From: Symbiodinium natans
Lineage: Eukaryota > Sar > Dinophyceae > Suessiales > Symbiodiniaceae
Direction: 5' to 3'
NCBI GenBank assembly: GCA_905221605.1
Contig: CAJNDS010002781.1
Span: 215,001 to 279,000, forward strand
Length of the DNA stretch: 64,000 bases
A program made the position numbers and the translations under genes. This document shows, one piece after another, positions 27,704-38,905 of this stretch (positions are counted from its first letter, which is position 1; each line of letters starts with the position of its first letter). The notes beneath the pieces were generated by a model. That model worked only from the letters and a program-made list of their open reading frames with translations, did not search any database and was not told the DNA's origin.

Positions 27704-28408
27704 TCAACTTCCAAGACACTCTTCAAACCATTGGCACCCCCATGGAGCCCTTCCACCGTTCTCGCAGCAGCGAAGGCGAGCCTGCTCCAGGGCATCGGAC
27801 TCCTCCTGCTCCCATTCGGTCACGTTTTGCTTGTCCTTCACTAGAAAGACCTTGCCCAGGGCCAGGGCATCTGCAGCCATGAGAGCCCGCTTCTCTTCTG
27901 TTGCGTCGGCATCTGCCATATCAAGAATGCTGAGGAATGCATGCGGCGAGAAACCGCCATAGATCTCCTGACACCAGCAGCGACCAGGGAATTCGGTTCT
28001 CTTTGCATGCTGGCCGAGACCCGACTTGCGCTGGGTCAGGAACACACACGCTAACGAACACACATTATCAGGATTTGTTGCCCAGGTCTTATCGTTGGTC
28101 GTTGCCCAGACAGCTTGATCCCATTCTTTAGAATACTTGCCAGGAAAGGAGACGATGCATCTTCCAGACCTCACGTTGATCCTGCCCGGGAAACTGATGC
28201 GCGTAGAGCCCAAGCCTGAGCCGCAAAGACGTGCAAACATGGCACCACCGAAGCAGCTGACATCGTGCTCCTCATATGGCAGTCCCCGCATGTCCAGGTA
28301 GGCAACCTCCCGTGTTTGCATCGCACCGAGACCACTGCAAGTGCGGTCTGGCCAGGCGCTCGCATCGCAGAGCTTGTTCCACGGGACCTTGCCGCGACCC
28401 ACCTTGCC
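27704..28408 (-). CDS. exon of the Cys-rich host gene (second domain copy)
   Basis: About 230 codons: GKVPWNKLCDA, GLGAMQTREVAYLDMRG, GRCIVSFPG, SLACVFLTQRKSGLGQHAK, CWCQEIYGG, ILDMADADATEEK, VFLVKDKQNVTEWEQEESDA, LEQARLRCCENGG. The exon upstream (28496-29062) repeats the same series, so the protein has tandem copies of one domain. Paired Cys residues suggest disulfides. No family is recognised. The acceptor is probably the AG just before 28408 (CCTGAG|GCAAGG). The coding part probably ends near 27720. Confidence 0.6.
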   Translation of the reverse strand, partial: GKVGRGKVPWNKLCDASAWPDRTCSGLGAMQTREVAYLDMRGLPYEEHDVSCFGGAMFARLCGSGLGSTRISFPGRINVRSGRCIVSFPGKYSKEWDQAVWATTNDKTWATNPDNVCSLACVFLTQRKSGLGQHAKRTEFPGRCWCQEIYGGFSPHAFLSILDMADADATEEKRALMAADALALGKVFLVKDKQNVTEWEQEESDALEQARLRCCENGGRAPWGCQWFEECLGS

Positions 28409-28495
28409 TCAGGCCGAACCCGTGACAGGGCAGCTGTTTCTGAAGCAGGGCATTGAAAGAGACCAAAGAGACACTGGTAAGCTGGCACGTGACTA

Positions 28496-29062
28496 CTAAC
28501 AACTCACCGGACATGCTGTCCCACAGCTGGGGCCAGGACCCTCCAAGTAGAACACGTGAAGTTTTTGTCGCAGCTTCACGGCTTCTTCAATGTTCGCCAT
28601 CCAGCGCGCGAACCCAAGGCATCCTTGTGGAATTTTCCCGGCGTTGGCACTGCAGCGAAGGCGAGCTTCATTCAGGGCTTCAGATTTCTCTTTCTCCCAG
28701 TCAGTCAGGTTTTGCTTATCCTTCACTAGCAAAACTTTATGCATGGTGTCAGTAAATGCCTTGGTGATCGCCAGCTTCTCTGCCGCTGCATGTGCATCTG
28801 CCATATCAAAAACGGCGAGGTAATCTTGTGGACCAATGTTCCCATTCATATGATGGCACCAGCACAAGCCGGGCGTGTCAGGATTCTCCACATGCTCGCC
28901 CAGACCGGACATGACACATGCGCACGAGCATGCGTCTTCTGGTGCCACTAGTGAAAGTGCTCGTTGAAAGGCATCTGGTCTCGCACCTGGGAAGGAGGCT
29001 ATGCAGTGATTGGCATTCAAGTTGATCTTTCCCGAAAAGCTCCAATGCTTCGAAAGGTCCAT
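28496..29062 (-). CDS. exon of the Cys-rich host gene (first domain copy)
   Basis: Series matching the next exon: SFSGKINLN, HCIASFPGARPDAF, CSCACVMSGLGEHVE, CWCHHMNGN, VFDMADAHAAAEK, VLLVKDKQNLTDWEKEKSEA, LNEARLRCSANAG, then EEAVKLRQKLHVFYLEG. A consensus-like GT donor (CCG|GTGAGTT) at 28507 probably ends the exon. An ATG lies at 29062, but homology to the second copy suggests coding sequence continues upstream in another exon. Confidence 0.6.
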   Translation of the reverse strand: MDLSKHWSFSGKINLNANHCIASFPGARPDAFQRALSLVAPEDACSCACVMSGLGEHVENPDTPGLCWCHHMNGNIGPQDYLAVFDMADAHAAAEKLAITKAFTDTMHKVLLVKDKQNLTDWEKEKSEALNEARLRCSANAGKIPQGCLGFARWMANIEEAVKLRQKLHVFYLEGPGPSCGTACPVSC

Positions 29063-29467
29063 GGGTTTTGCATTGGACTGCTTTCGCTAACCGGGCGCGC
29101 AGTTTTCTAGCCTGGCGTACGTGCTCAGCAACCGATTGCGTAGTGAGGGGACGTTTGGCAGAGAAGGCATGTGATGAAGGCAAATGGAGAGCATAAGCTT
29201 GTGTGTTAACCTAGCAAATGTGGGGGAGGGGGTCCGCGCTGTGAGTTCTGATGCCAAACCGATTCCTGAAAGCTGGAGCAATCGCAACACGCTGCAATGG
29301 CTGGGTTTAGGGCCTATGGAGTAGGGTTTCAAGGTTTACGGGTTTGGGGCAGCTAAAAGCGAAGACGAAAAACAATTAGAGAAAAACATGTCCATAGAGT
29401 AAGTAAACAAAATAAAGAGTGAAAAATAACTATATATATATATTGATATATGTATATGTATATATAT
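29063..29467. other. spacer, no gene seen
   Basis: No recognisable exon. The right end is TA-rich and leads into the terminus of the next repeat element. Confidence 0.5.
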
Positions 29468-29559
29468 GCTCACCCCCCCCCCAATGGACCCACCGCGGAT
29501 GGCAGCCGAGTCCTAGCCAGATCAAGGCAAAAAACAACAAAACAAGAAACTAACAAAAA

Positions 29560-30556
29560 CCAACAAACCAAAAAAATCCAAAAAACCAAAAAAACAAAAA
29601 AAACAAAAAAACCATCTTTTCCAAAACTATGGGGCTGGGGCCTCCAAAAGATGGTTTTTTTGGTTTTCTCGAGAAAAAGATGGTTTTTTTGGTTCGAAAC
29701 CATCTTTTTCTCGAGAAAAAGATGGTTTTTGAGCAGCCGCTCTTCTAAAAACCATCTTTTGCTCGAGAAAAAGATGGTTTTACCAGGACAAGACCTCCAA
29801 AAACCATCTTTTCTCGAGAAAAAGATGGTTTTACCAGGACAAGACCTCCAAAAACCATCTTTTTCTCGAGAAAAAGATGGTTTTTCCAGGACAAGATCTC
29901 CAAAAACCATCTTTTTCTCGAGAAAAAGATGGTTTTTCGAAGAGCGGCTGCTCAAAAACCATCTTTTTCTCGAGAAAAAGATGGTTTCGAACCAAAAAAA
30001 CCATCTTTTTCTCGAGAAAACCAAAAAAACCATCTCTTGAAGGCCCCAGCCCCATAGTTTTGGAAAAGATGGTTTTTTTGGTTTTTTTGGTTTTCTCGAG
30101 AAAAAGATGGTTTTTTGGTTCGAAACCATCTTTTTCTCGAGAAAAAGATTGTTTTGAGCAACCATCCTTCGAAAAACCATCTTTTTCTCGAGAAAAAGAT
30201 GGTTTTACCAGGAGAAGACCTCCAAAAACCATCTTTTTCTCGAGAAAAAGATGGTTTTACCAGGACAAGACCTCCGGAAACCATCTTTTTCTCGAGAAAA
30301 AGATGGTTTTTCCAGGGTAAGATCTCTAAAAACCATCTTTTTCTCGAGAAAAAGATGGTTTTTCGAAGAGCGGCTGCTCAAAAACCATCTTTTTCTCGAG
30401 AAAAAGATGGTTTCGAACCAAAAAAACCATCTTTTTCTCGAGAAAACCAAAAAAACCATCTTTTGGAGGCCCCAGCCCCATAGTTTTGGAAAAGATGGTT
30501 TTTTTGGTTTTTTTTGTTTTTTTGGTTTTTTTGGTTTTCTCGAGAAAAAGATGGTT
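29560..30556. repeat. hairpin array centred on CTCGAG (copy 1)
   Basis: About 17 palindromes of the form ACCATCTTTTTCTCGAG plus mirror are separated by short linkers (ACCAGGACAAGACCTCC, GAGCAGCCGCTCTTCGA and its complement, CGAACCAAAAAA). Larger mirror segments (GGGGCTGGGGCCTCC and complement) make the array palindromic at a second scale. Frames across it (KMVF, PSFSREKDG) are simple translations of the repeat. Confidence 0.92.
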
Positions 30557-31330
30557 AAGTTTTAGGGGTTTAAGCCTCATGCACTACAGGGTTATAAGGT
30601 TCTAATCCTATAGGTATTGCCTTAACCTTTAACCCTAAACCTTTAACTTTAAACCCTGCAGGGTTAACCCCGTGAGAAATTTAGAGATAGACCCCGAAAA
30701 GACCCTAAACCTTCTTACAGGGTGTAATGGTTTAAAAACCGATAGGACATGTATACCTTCAGCGCCTGCAGGGTTCAAGCCTTTGAACGTGCTAGACCCC
30801 TATAGGGTGCTAAGGTTCTGACCCTAAAGGGTTTAGGATTAAGGCTTAAATGCCCTCTAGGTTTAAATGCCTAAGTCTTAAACCCCAAACCTTTAAACCT
30901 TCATCCTATGGGGTTTGAAGGTCAAGGGTTTAGGCTTGATTGCCGAGGGCTTTAGGGTCCTTAAACCCTTAAGGTTTAAACTCTATGGGCTTAGGGGGCT
31001 TAGGTTTTTTTAAACCCTAAGCCTTTAAACCTTCACACTACAGAGTTTAGAGGTGTTAAGGGTGACAAATTGATTACATACTTAGCTTTAAATGCCTGGA
31101 TCTTAAACCCCAAACCTTTAAACCTTAACCCTATAGGGTTTAAAGGTTAAGGGCTTAGTGTTAATCGCTGTCTTAGGTTTAAATGTCTGAATCTTAAACC
31201 CTAAAACTTTAAACCTTCACCCTATAGGGTTTAAAGGTTAAGGGTTTAGGTTGAATCGTCAGCTTGGATTTAAATGTCTAAGTAAAGAATCCTAAACCTT
31301 TAAATCTCATCCCTATGGGTTTAAGGTTAG
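30557..31330. repeat. degenerate telomere-like repeats
   Basis: Diverged units of roughly 100 bp built from TAAACCCTAAACCTTTAAACC and its complement around a CCCTATAGGG centre. They look derived from the TTTAGGG telomere repeat. The block recurs at 63375-64000. Confidence 0.8.
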
Positions 31331-32690
31331 AGAGCGGCCTGTCATGGGGCCTGCGTTTTCCATGGTGCATGTTTTGCGAATGTTGCGTGCACCCAGCATA
31401 AACGTCGCGATTTTTCGTCGAAGCAACCCATGTCGACGATGTTATTGTGAGCAAAGCTTTTGGTTGAAGCCTGCTACACATGCTAAGTGGGATATGTTTC
31501 GTGAACCGAAGTGTTGGATGAACAGGAGTCCACATGCCAGAAGAGCGGGGGGGGGGGGAAACATTTGTCGGACCCAGATCCTAAACCTTAGTCGTTTACG
31601 GTTTGGGCCAAAAAATATTTGTTGGACCCTACTCCTAAACCTTATTCGTTTAAGGTTTCGGCCGTATATTTTACTCGCTGAACCTCATGCCTGAAGCTTT
31701 TTTGCTTCATACACAAGCCAAACCCTATTCCTAAACCTTATTCGTCCAAGATTTAGGGCCAAAAACCTTATTCGTCTAAGATTGACTGAATAAAATCAAA
31801 GTCTAGACGAAAAAAACAATGCGTGAGCCGTCTCCTTAAGCAATGCCCACAAAGTTCAGGACTTGCCTCCTGTGGAATGCAAAGAGCATGGAGAATAACT
31901 GCCCACTTTGAGTATGTACATACGGTGTATGTATTGTATGCAAAAGGTAGAAATTCTACCCACTCAAATAGAGAAAATGGAGATGCGAAGAACTCCTAGG
32001 AAGTGTTTGAGGGCATAGGGTGATGCGAAGAAATACAGTATATGCACGTCTCAGGGAAGCGAGAATACTGTGAGCAAATACCCTTTGACTATGCGCTTGC
32101 CCAACAGCCCGACTTACTCGCAAGTAATTATGTGGGTTTTCATCTCAATATATCTCAAAGGGTCTCCAAAAGAGTACCCATTTCTCAAGGATAAGACTCA
32201 CACGTAAACTATCCTCAAGAATCACAAGCAAGCAACTCATAAGCCCTACTCATTCAAGGTTTAGATTTCTAAGCAACTTATTCGATTAAGACCTAGGGTC
32301 AGACGCTATTCCAATATATTTATTATGCATGCTTGTTTAAGGTTTAGGGACATACATACCTTGTTCCCAAACCTATTCCTTTAACATTTGGGGATGTTGT
32401 GCCAGACAAGTAGGTCTATTTGGTCCAGATTCCTAAACCGCGCACCTGGGCGTTGTAGGAGATGGGAGAAGGGGAGACTCTTGGGCTGATAGCTTGATTC
32501 TTGAACCCTACTTGCTGAACCCTATGCCTATGCCTGAAGCTTTTTCGTTTCATGCTTCTTGCCAAACCCTATTCCTAAACCTTATTCGTTTAAGACCTAG
32601 ACCTTATCCGTTTAAGATTTATTGAATAAAATTAGTGTTCAGGGGAACGTTTCGCCGAAGCAAGCGAGTAAGAACGTTGATGCTCGATGC
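31331..32690. other. low-information repeat-derived sequence
   Basis: Scattered copies of CCTAAACCTTATTCGTTTAAG, a variant telomere-like word, in otherwise unique AT-rich DNA. No gene seen. Confidence 0.5.
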
Positions 32691-32699
32691 TTGAATCCG

Positions 32700-32817
32700 C
32701 GCGGAAGGGAGGGGGGGGAGGGCGGGGGGGGGGAGGGCGGGGGGGGAGGGCTCAGCTCAACACCCAAGACCCCCCCCCCCCCCCGCCACCCCCACCCCCC
32801 ACCCCAACCCAACCCCG
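32700..32817. repeat. G-rich then C-rich low-complexity tract
   Basis: Plus strand runs of G (GGGAGGGCGGGG) switch to runs of C (CCCCCACCCCC) near 32765, giving a mirrored tract that could fold on itself or form quadruplexes. Confidence 0.8.
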
Positions 32818-33040
32818 CCCAAAGATTGATATGTTTATAAACGCCCAGCCTGTTTATAAACACAGGACGTGCAACCCCGCCCAAAGATTTATATGTTTAT
32901 AAACACCCAGCCTGTTTATACACACAGGACGTGCGACCCCACCCAAAGATTTATGTGTTTATAAACACCCAGCCTGTGTATAAACACCCGGCCTGTTTGT
33001 AAACACCGGGCCTGTTTGTAAACACAGGATGTGTTTACAA
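32818..33040. repeat. tandem repeat, about 62-bp unit
   Basis: About three and a half copies of a unit containing GCCCAAAGATTTATATGTTT, AAACACCCAGCCTGTTTATA and CACAGGACGTGC. The last copies are shortened. Confidence 0.85.
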
Positions 33041-33483
33041 CGCTTGGCTTCCTAATGCGTCACAAGCACACACACACACACACACCCACCACCTAGTATT
33101 CAGGGTAAACACGCAGCCGAGCCAAAACCAAGAGAAAAACAGACACGCACAGGCATCCTTTCTCAAACCTAAACCCCCAAACCTCGTAGTGAGGGAAGAG
33201 GTTTACTGGGGGATGGACGGGGGTTAGGATGCAGGGTTTGGGGCTTAGGGTCATTAAGGTTGAAAACCCACCTAAGCCGATACACCCTGCGACTCTCGGA
33301 CTGTCGTTTTCAGCCGAACTTATAAGCAGTCTGACTGCTTATAAGCAGAAGGCTTGTTTATAAGCAGCTGGACCCATCGGAAGCATAGCATAAGATATAT
33401 TATACAATAGTCATGTTTACATAGACCCCAAACCCAACCCAAAAGAGCAGTCGCAGGGAGTTGTCCGAGTGCGTCACCTGCAG

Positions 33484-33640
33484 CGGAAACCAAAAAACCA
33501 AAAAAACCAAAAGAACCAAAAAAACCAAAAAAAACAAAAAAACCAAGGATTTTCACACTAGTCCGAAGGTTTCAGAGTAGTGTGGAAATCCTTGGTTTTT
33601 TTGGTTTTTTTGGTTCTTTTGGTTTTTTTGGTTTGTTTGG
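33484..33640. repeat. long hairpin with CCAAAAAA arms
   Basis: ACCAAAAAACC-type runs on the left mirror GGTTTTTTTGG runs on the right around AAGGATTTTCACACTA...TAGTGTGGAAATCCTT, with a loop near 33560-33575. Confidence 0.85.
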
Positions 33641-33789
33641 CTTTGTAGAAGGCTCGGGGTGTAGGGCATAAGCCGCGTGCTGGTGCAACGACGGGTTACA
33701 TGAATTCATAAGGGCCTTCCGAAGCATGCAAGCAACCCTGAAAATATGCCAAAAAAAACCCAGGCCCCATGACAGGCCCTTCTGTAAGG

Positions 33790-34395
33790 TTAAGGGTTCA
33801 ATATGAACTGCCGGCATAGGTCTAAATACCTAAACCTTAAACTTAAACCCTAAACCTTTAAATATCTTAACCCTATAGGGTTTAAAGGTTAGAGGCTTAG
33901 CGTAAATTGCCCGAATAGGTTTAAATGCCTAAATCTTAAGCCCGAAACCTTTAAACCTTAGCCCAACAGGGTTTAAAGGTTAAGGGTTTAAAATTAGTTG
34001 CAGGCTTAATTAGGTTTAAATGCCTACATCTTATATCCTAAACCCTTAAAAATCTTAACCCTATAGGGTTGAAAGGTTAAGGGCTTGGCTACAGGTTTAA
34101 ATGGCTAAATATTAAACCCTAAGCCTCTAAACTTTAACCCTACAGGGGTTAAAGGTTAAGGGTTTAAAATTAGTTGCAGGCTTAGGTTTAAATGCCTACA
34201 TCTTAAACCCTAAACCTGTAAAAATCTCAACCCGATAGAATTTAAAGGTTAAGGGCTTAGCTTTAATTACCGGCATAGGTTCAAATGCCTAAATCTTAAA
34301 CCCTTAACCTTTAAACCTTAACCCTACAGGGTTTAAAGGTTAAGGTTTTTTTTTGCAGGCTTAGGTTAAATGCCTAGATCTTAAATTATAAACAA
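33790..34395. repeat. degenerate telomere-like repeats (second block)
   Basis: About six diverged units of AACCCTATAGGGTTTAAAGG plus TTAAGGGTTTAG and flanking AGGTTTAAATGCCTA, the same family as 30557-31330. Confidence 0.8.
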
Positions 34396-34557
34396 AAGCC
34401 AACAGAAAGAAAAACCCTCCGTGCGTGTGTGAGAGGGTGAATTAAGGAATACAGTCAAAAATCCGGTCACCGGAAAATCGCCAGACAGCATAGGTTTTAT
34501 CGGTATTTGCGGTACTTTTGCAAAGATCAAGGCCCGCGGTGGGTCCATTGGGGGGGG

Positions 34558-34583
34558 GGTGACCATATATATATATGGTCACC
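34558..34583. other. 26-bp perfect palindrome joining two TIR elements
   Basis: GGTGACCATATATATATATGGTCACC. The left half is the end of the type I element, the right half the start of the type II element, sharing one TA core. Confidence 0.85.
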
Positions 34584-34659
34584 CCCCCCCCCTCGACAGA
34601 CCCCGGAATTGTATTTCCGATCTGTCCAGGAAGCGGGGGGGGGGGAAGAGCACCACTCC

Positions 34660-35690
34660 AAAATTCCTCGAGTTTCCAAAAATCCAAAAATCCAAAAATC
34701 CCAACCCAAGTTTCGGATTTTTGGAAACTCGAGGAATTTGCTCAAAATCCAAAAAAAACCCAAAATTCCTCGAGTTTCCAAAAATCCAAAAATCCAAAAA
34801 TCCCAACCCCAGTTTCGGATTTTTGGAAACTCGAGGAATTTGCTCAAAATCCACAAAAACCCAAAATTCCTCGAGTTTCCAAAATTCCAAAAATCCCAAA
34901 ACCCCAGTTTCGGATTTTTGGAAACTCGAGGAATTTGCTCAAAATCCAAAAAAACCCAAAATTCCTCGAGTTTCCAAAATTCCAAAAATCCAAAAATCCC
35001 AACCCCAGTTTCGGATTTTTGGAAACTCGAGGAATTTTGGGTTTTTGTGGATTTTGAGCAAATTTCTCGAGTTTCCAAAAATCCGAAACTGGGGTTGGGA
35101 TTTTTGGATTTTTGGAATTTTGGAAACTCGAGGAATTTTGGGTTTTTTTGGATTTTGAGCAAATTCCTCGAGTTTCCAAAAATCCGAAACTGGGGTTGGG
35201 ATTTTTGGATTTTTGGAATTTTGGAAACTCGAGGAATTTTGGGTTTTTGTGGATTTTGAGCAAATTCCTCGAGTTTCCAAAAATCCGAAACTGGGGTTGG
35301 GATTTTTGGATTTTTGGAATTTTGGAAACTCGAGGAATTTTGTGTTTTTTTGGATTTTGAGCAAATTCCTCGAGTTTCCAAAAATCCGAAACTTGGGTTG
35401 GGATTTTTGGATTTTTGGATTTTTGGAAACTCAGGTTTTGGTGAGATTCTTTTAGGGGTTCTACACTCATGAGAAATATGAAATTGGAAACTCGAGCGGG
35501 AGCCTCAAAATCAAAACATCGAGCAAATTCCTCGAGTTTCCAAAATTCCAAACCTTGGGGTGGATTTTTTTGGATTTTTTGAATTTTGGAAACTCGAGGA
35601 ATTTGCTCGATTTTTGGATTTTGAGGCTCCCGCTCGAGTTTCCAAAAATCCAAACCTTTGGGGTGGATGTTTGGATGTTTGGATTTTTGG
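34660..35690. repeat. second hairpin array, TTTCC/CTCGAG type
   Basis: Repeated palindromes around AAATTCCTCGAGTTTCCAAA and its mirror, joined by AATCCAAAAATCC runs, with larger-scale mirror symmetry around about 35045. Different sequence from the 29.6 kb array but the same architecture, including a CTCGAG core. Confidence 0.9.
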
Positions 35691-36950
35691 ATTTTTATAA
35701 ACTGGATTTTTGATAAGAGTTTTTCAGGGGTTCTTATATGATTCCTTATTATGTTTGAGGCTGCCTATTAAATTTAATAATTCTCCTGTTCACTTTAACG
35801 GGAGTCCTTATTGAATTAACAAGACTCCTAATCATTTTACTAGCATTCTAAGTGATTTTCAATGGCAATGGGATTCCTGTATTTGTTTAATGGGGTTCGT
35901 ATTAGATTTTAAAGGATGCCTGTTAAAGGACTTTATTGGGTTTAATATTGATTCCTATTCATTTTAATCAAATGCCAAATAATTGGAAGACGATTCTGAG
36001 TAATTGTAATAACATTCTTCTTCCTAGTTAGTTTTAATAAAAGTCTTAGAAATTTAAAAAGCTTCATAACAAATTTTATACATATTCCTATTAATTTCAA
36101 TAGGCTTCTTATTCATTTTCATAAGATGTCTTACAATTTCTAATTGGGTTCCTTTTGCTTTGACAAGCTTCCTATTCATTTAAAAAGGCTTCTGATTAAT
36201 TGGAATAGGCTTCGTATTCATTTTAACAGGGTTGCTCATTCATGTTGACAGGATTCCTAATAATGTTCATAGGATTCCTACTAGATTCACAGTGCTCCGA
36301 TTATATTTTTAAATCCTGTTCCCTATTCATTTCAATTGGACTCGAAGTAATGTTATTGTAACTCTCATTTGTTTTTTTAGCAATCCTGTTAATTAAATGT
36401 GTTAATAGTGTTTATTATAATTCTAACAGTACGACTCTTAGTGTTTTAAGTTTTGAAGGGTCCACATTACTTTTTTTATAGAATTTTATTGGCTCCTCTT
36501 AATCCTTTAATAGGATTCATCTTCATGTTACACGGATTCCTGTTACTCTTAAAAAGAATTCATAGATTCTTTTGTAGGGTTCCTATTAATTTTAATAGCA
36601 TTCCTATGAATTCAAAAGGGTTCCTATTCATTTGAATGGCCTTCCTATGGTTCCTCTGAATTTAGGACGCCAAGAAATTTTAATAGGAGCTTCTACGTAT
36701 TTCAACCAGGTTCTTATTAATTGTACTAGGATTCTTACTAAGTTTTCAAAAAAAGACTCGTCTTAATTTCAATAGGGTTCTCATTCATTTTAATGGGGTT
36801 CCTATTGATGTAAATAGGATTCCTATTGAACTCATACGAAGCCTATGAATCCTAATAAACTTAATAGGAACCCAAGTAAAACTAAGAGCAACCTTATTAA
36901 AATTAATAGCAATCCACGATGTCGAGCAAATTGTTCAGGTCCTTACAGCA
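35691..36950. repeat. AT-rich degenerate repeat field
   Basis: Many diverged copies of TTCCTATTCATTTTAATAGG with spacing of about 20-40 bp. Short hydrophobic frames here are artefacts of this composition. Confidence 0.7.
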
Positions 36951-37141
36951 TTCGTCCTTCTCACGTCTGTCTGCATCTTTCATTGCGAACACAAAGCCGT
37001 ACTAATCGAACAAAAATATGCTCTATTGTGTGGTAACGTGTCTGGCTACTGTGTGCAGCTATGCTGTCCGTCGCGCCCTCAGCCTTTTTTTCGCTTCCGG
37101 GGTCTGTCGAGGGGGGGGGGTGAGCATATATATATATATAT

Positions 37142-38705
37142 ACAGAAATGCAACAAATTATATACAACATATGAATGTAAGCATAAATCTACATGTAAGT
37201 ATAAACGAATCGTAGTTATAAACTCTCCATATGTAGATATATACATATATATATATATTAACTTCCATAGAGCACTACTCATGGCTACCTACCCATGAAC
37301 CTTCGTAAAACAAAACGCCCGGGACGTCGAAACAACCTAAACCGAACCCTGCCGAGCCCGTTGTCCCTGCAAGCCTTATAAACACAAGCAGCCAAACTCC
37401 ACGCCCGCAACAGCTGCCTGGGCCCGTACTTGTCGAAGTTGACGCAGGCCCTTCCGTGGCCACTGGATTGGGGTTTTGCGGTTGGGGTTTAGGGTTTAGG
37501 GCTCGGTTGTTATGTTTGCAACATCCCTGTCGGTGTTGTTGCAAGAACCTTCATGGACAGTACGGCGCATGACCGACAGTTTGCATCCGGCACGAAGACG
37601 CTTGCCTAAATGCAGGGAACTGCTCAGACTAAACCTGTACACTGTACGACCCGAACTGCGCTGCACTCTGGCTGCACTTCGTTCTCCAGAAGCCTCACAC
37701 CCTGCCCTGGCGATAAGCCCAAACCCTAGACCCCGTGCATCACACCTGAAGGACAGAATTGAGACTCAAGCCTACGCCCTACAAGACCACACCCTAAAAC
37801 CCAAAAACCCTGAAACCCTAAAACCCAAAGCCTACAACCCTCTGGAGGCACCTTCAAGTCGATGACGAGGTCGCGAGGTTAGTCTCAAGGAGCACGGCCA
37901 TGTCCTCAGCACCGCGGCTTGGGGTTTGAGGGGCCAAGTCCCCCTACAAAAACCCGAACTCACCGCGAATCTCGGATCCCAAACCGGGACTGAACAAGAA
38001 GCATAACAGGATCCACGACCTAAACCTAAAAACGCCAACCCTAGAGCCTCCTACACTCGACCCACATCGTCTATAGAAATCGGTTGAGGGGTGGACAGAG
38101 CCAGTGCGTTTACAACTCTCGGCTCTGGCCCTAAATCCTTGACCCTTTTGCAGCAGGCTTTGCAGAGTCTCGCCTGGAGATGTTGAGCCGTTCGTGTTCA
38201 CTGATTTTCAGAAGTGCACTAAGGGTTCAGCAAGTGCACAGCACGCGTTGACAAAAGCTTGCACGTAGCACTGCAATCGCAAGACCACAAGTTGTCTTAA
38301 GATGTCTGAAGTAAGCTGACCACCATGATTTCGAATCTCTTGACCCATCCAATCCTGCTGCTCACTACGGTAAACACTCTTCTCACTCTTTCTCACACTT
38401 TCAGCTCCAGTCGCTACCAACACACTTATCGCATGACAGCTTGAGCTTGAGCTTGCTACTTCCTGCTTCTGAGCAGGTTCTTGAGTTACAGTGCCGGCTC
38501 TGTTTGAGAAAACAGCGCATGAGAAAGTCGATTTTCTGGGAGTCGGGATTTCAAGCGGCTGTCCGGTCAAGAAAATGAGTGCTCCTTTCGTTTCAGGCTG
38601 CACCAGAAACGAGGTAAATGGAGCAGCACAAGAAAATCAAACACTGTGACACTGTGGGCTTTGTGCTCCAGGCTCTCTTTCCAGATGGAAAAACAAGCCG
38701 CTTTG
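37142..38705. other. no convincing gene
   Basis: TA-rich start, a short telomere-like patch (GGGTTTAGGGTTTAGGG near 37484-37500), telomere-like AAACCCTAAAAC words near 37790-37830, then ordinary sequence with no frame I can support. Confidence 0.45.
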
Positions 38706-38905
38706 ATACGACTACTGCTACTGCTACTGCTACTGCTGCTGCTGCTACTACTACTACGACGACGACTACTACCACTACTACTACGCTTACTACTTACTAC
38801 TTATCACTTACAACGTACCACTTACCACCTACCAATTACCACTTACCACTTACAACTTACTACTTCCTACTTACTACTTACTACATACTACGTACTACGA
38901 TGGCA
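38706..38905. repeat. CTA/CTG trinucleotide and TACTTAC microsatellite
   Basis: ACTACTGCTACTGCTG units pass into ACGACGACTACT and then degenerate TTACTACTTACC units. Poly-Leu and poly-Thr frames over it are not genes. Confidence 0.9.

Larger units (their letters stand above)
29468..34563. mobile_element. candidate non-autonomous TIR element, type I ends (about 5.1 kb)
   Basis: The left end is GCTCAC, ten C, then AATGGACCCACCGCGG (29468-29498). The right end carries the inverted sequence, CCGCGGTGGGTCCATT followed by ten G and TGAC (34534-34563). Both are flanked outside by TATATATA. No transposase is seen. Inside are a hairpin array, degenerate telomere-like repeats, a G/C tract and a tandem array. 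Another type I left end lies at 61880. Confidence 0.55.
34577..37130. mobile_element. candidate non-autonomous TIR element, type II ends (about 2.55 kb)
   Basis: The left end is GGTCAC, a C run, then TCGACAGACCCCGGAA (to about 34608). The right end has the inverted TTCCGGGGTCTGTCGA, nine G and TGAGCATATATA (37096-37130). Both are bounded by TA repeats. No ORF of its own. It contains a hairpin array and AT-rich repeats. Confidence 0.55.

Noticed and set aside
29560-30556. CRISPR-like regular repeats with short linkers
   Set aside because: The repeats are palindromic, linkers are not unique and are themselves repeated, and the DNA is eukaryotic.
29450-30580. Long open frames rich in KMVF, PSFSREKDG and NHLFLEKK on both strands
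   Set aside because: They are translations of the hairpin array in all frames, with no start context or domain.
34507-35653. Open frames rich in IPRVSKNPK and FWKLEEF up to 284 codons
   Set aside because: Same cause: a palindromic repeat without stops in several frames.
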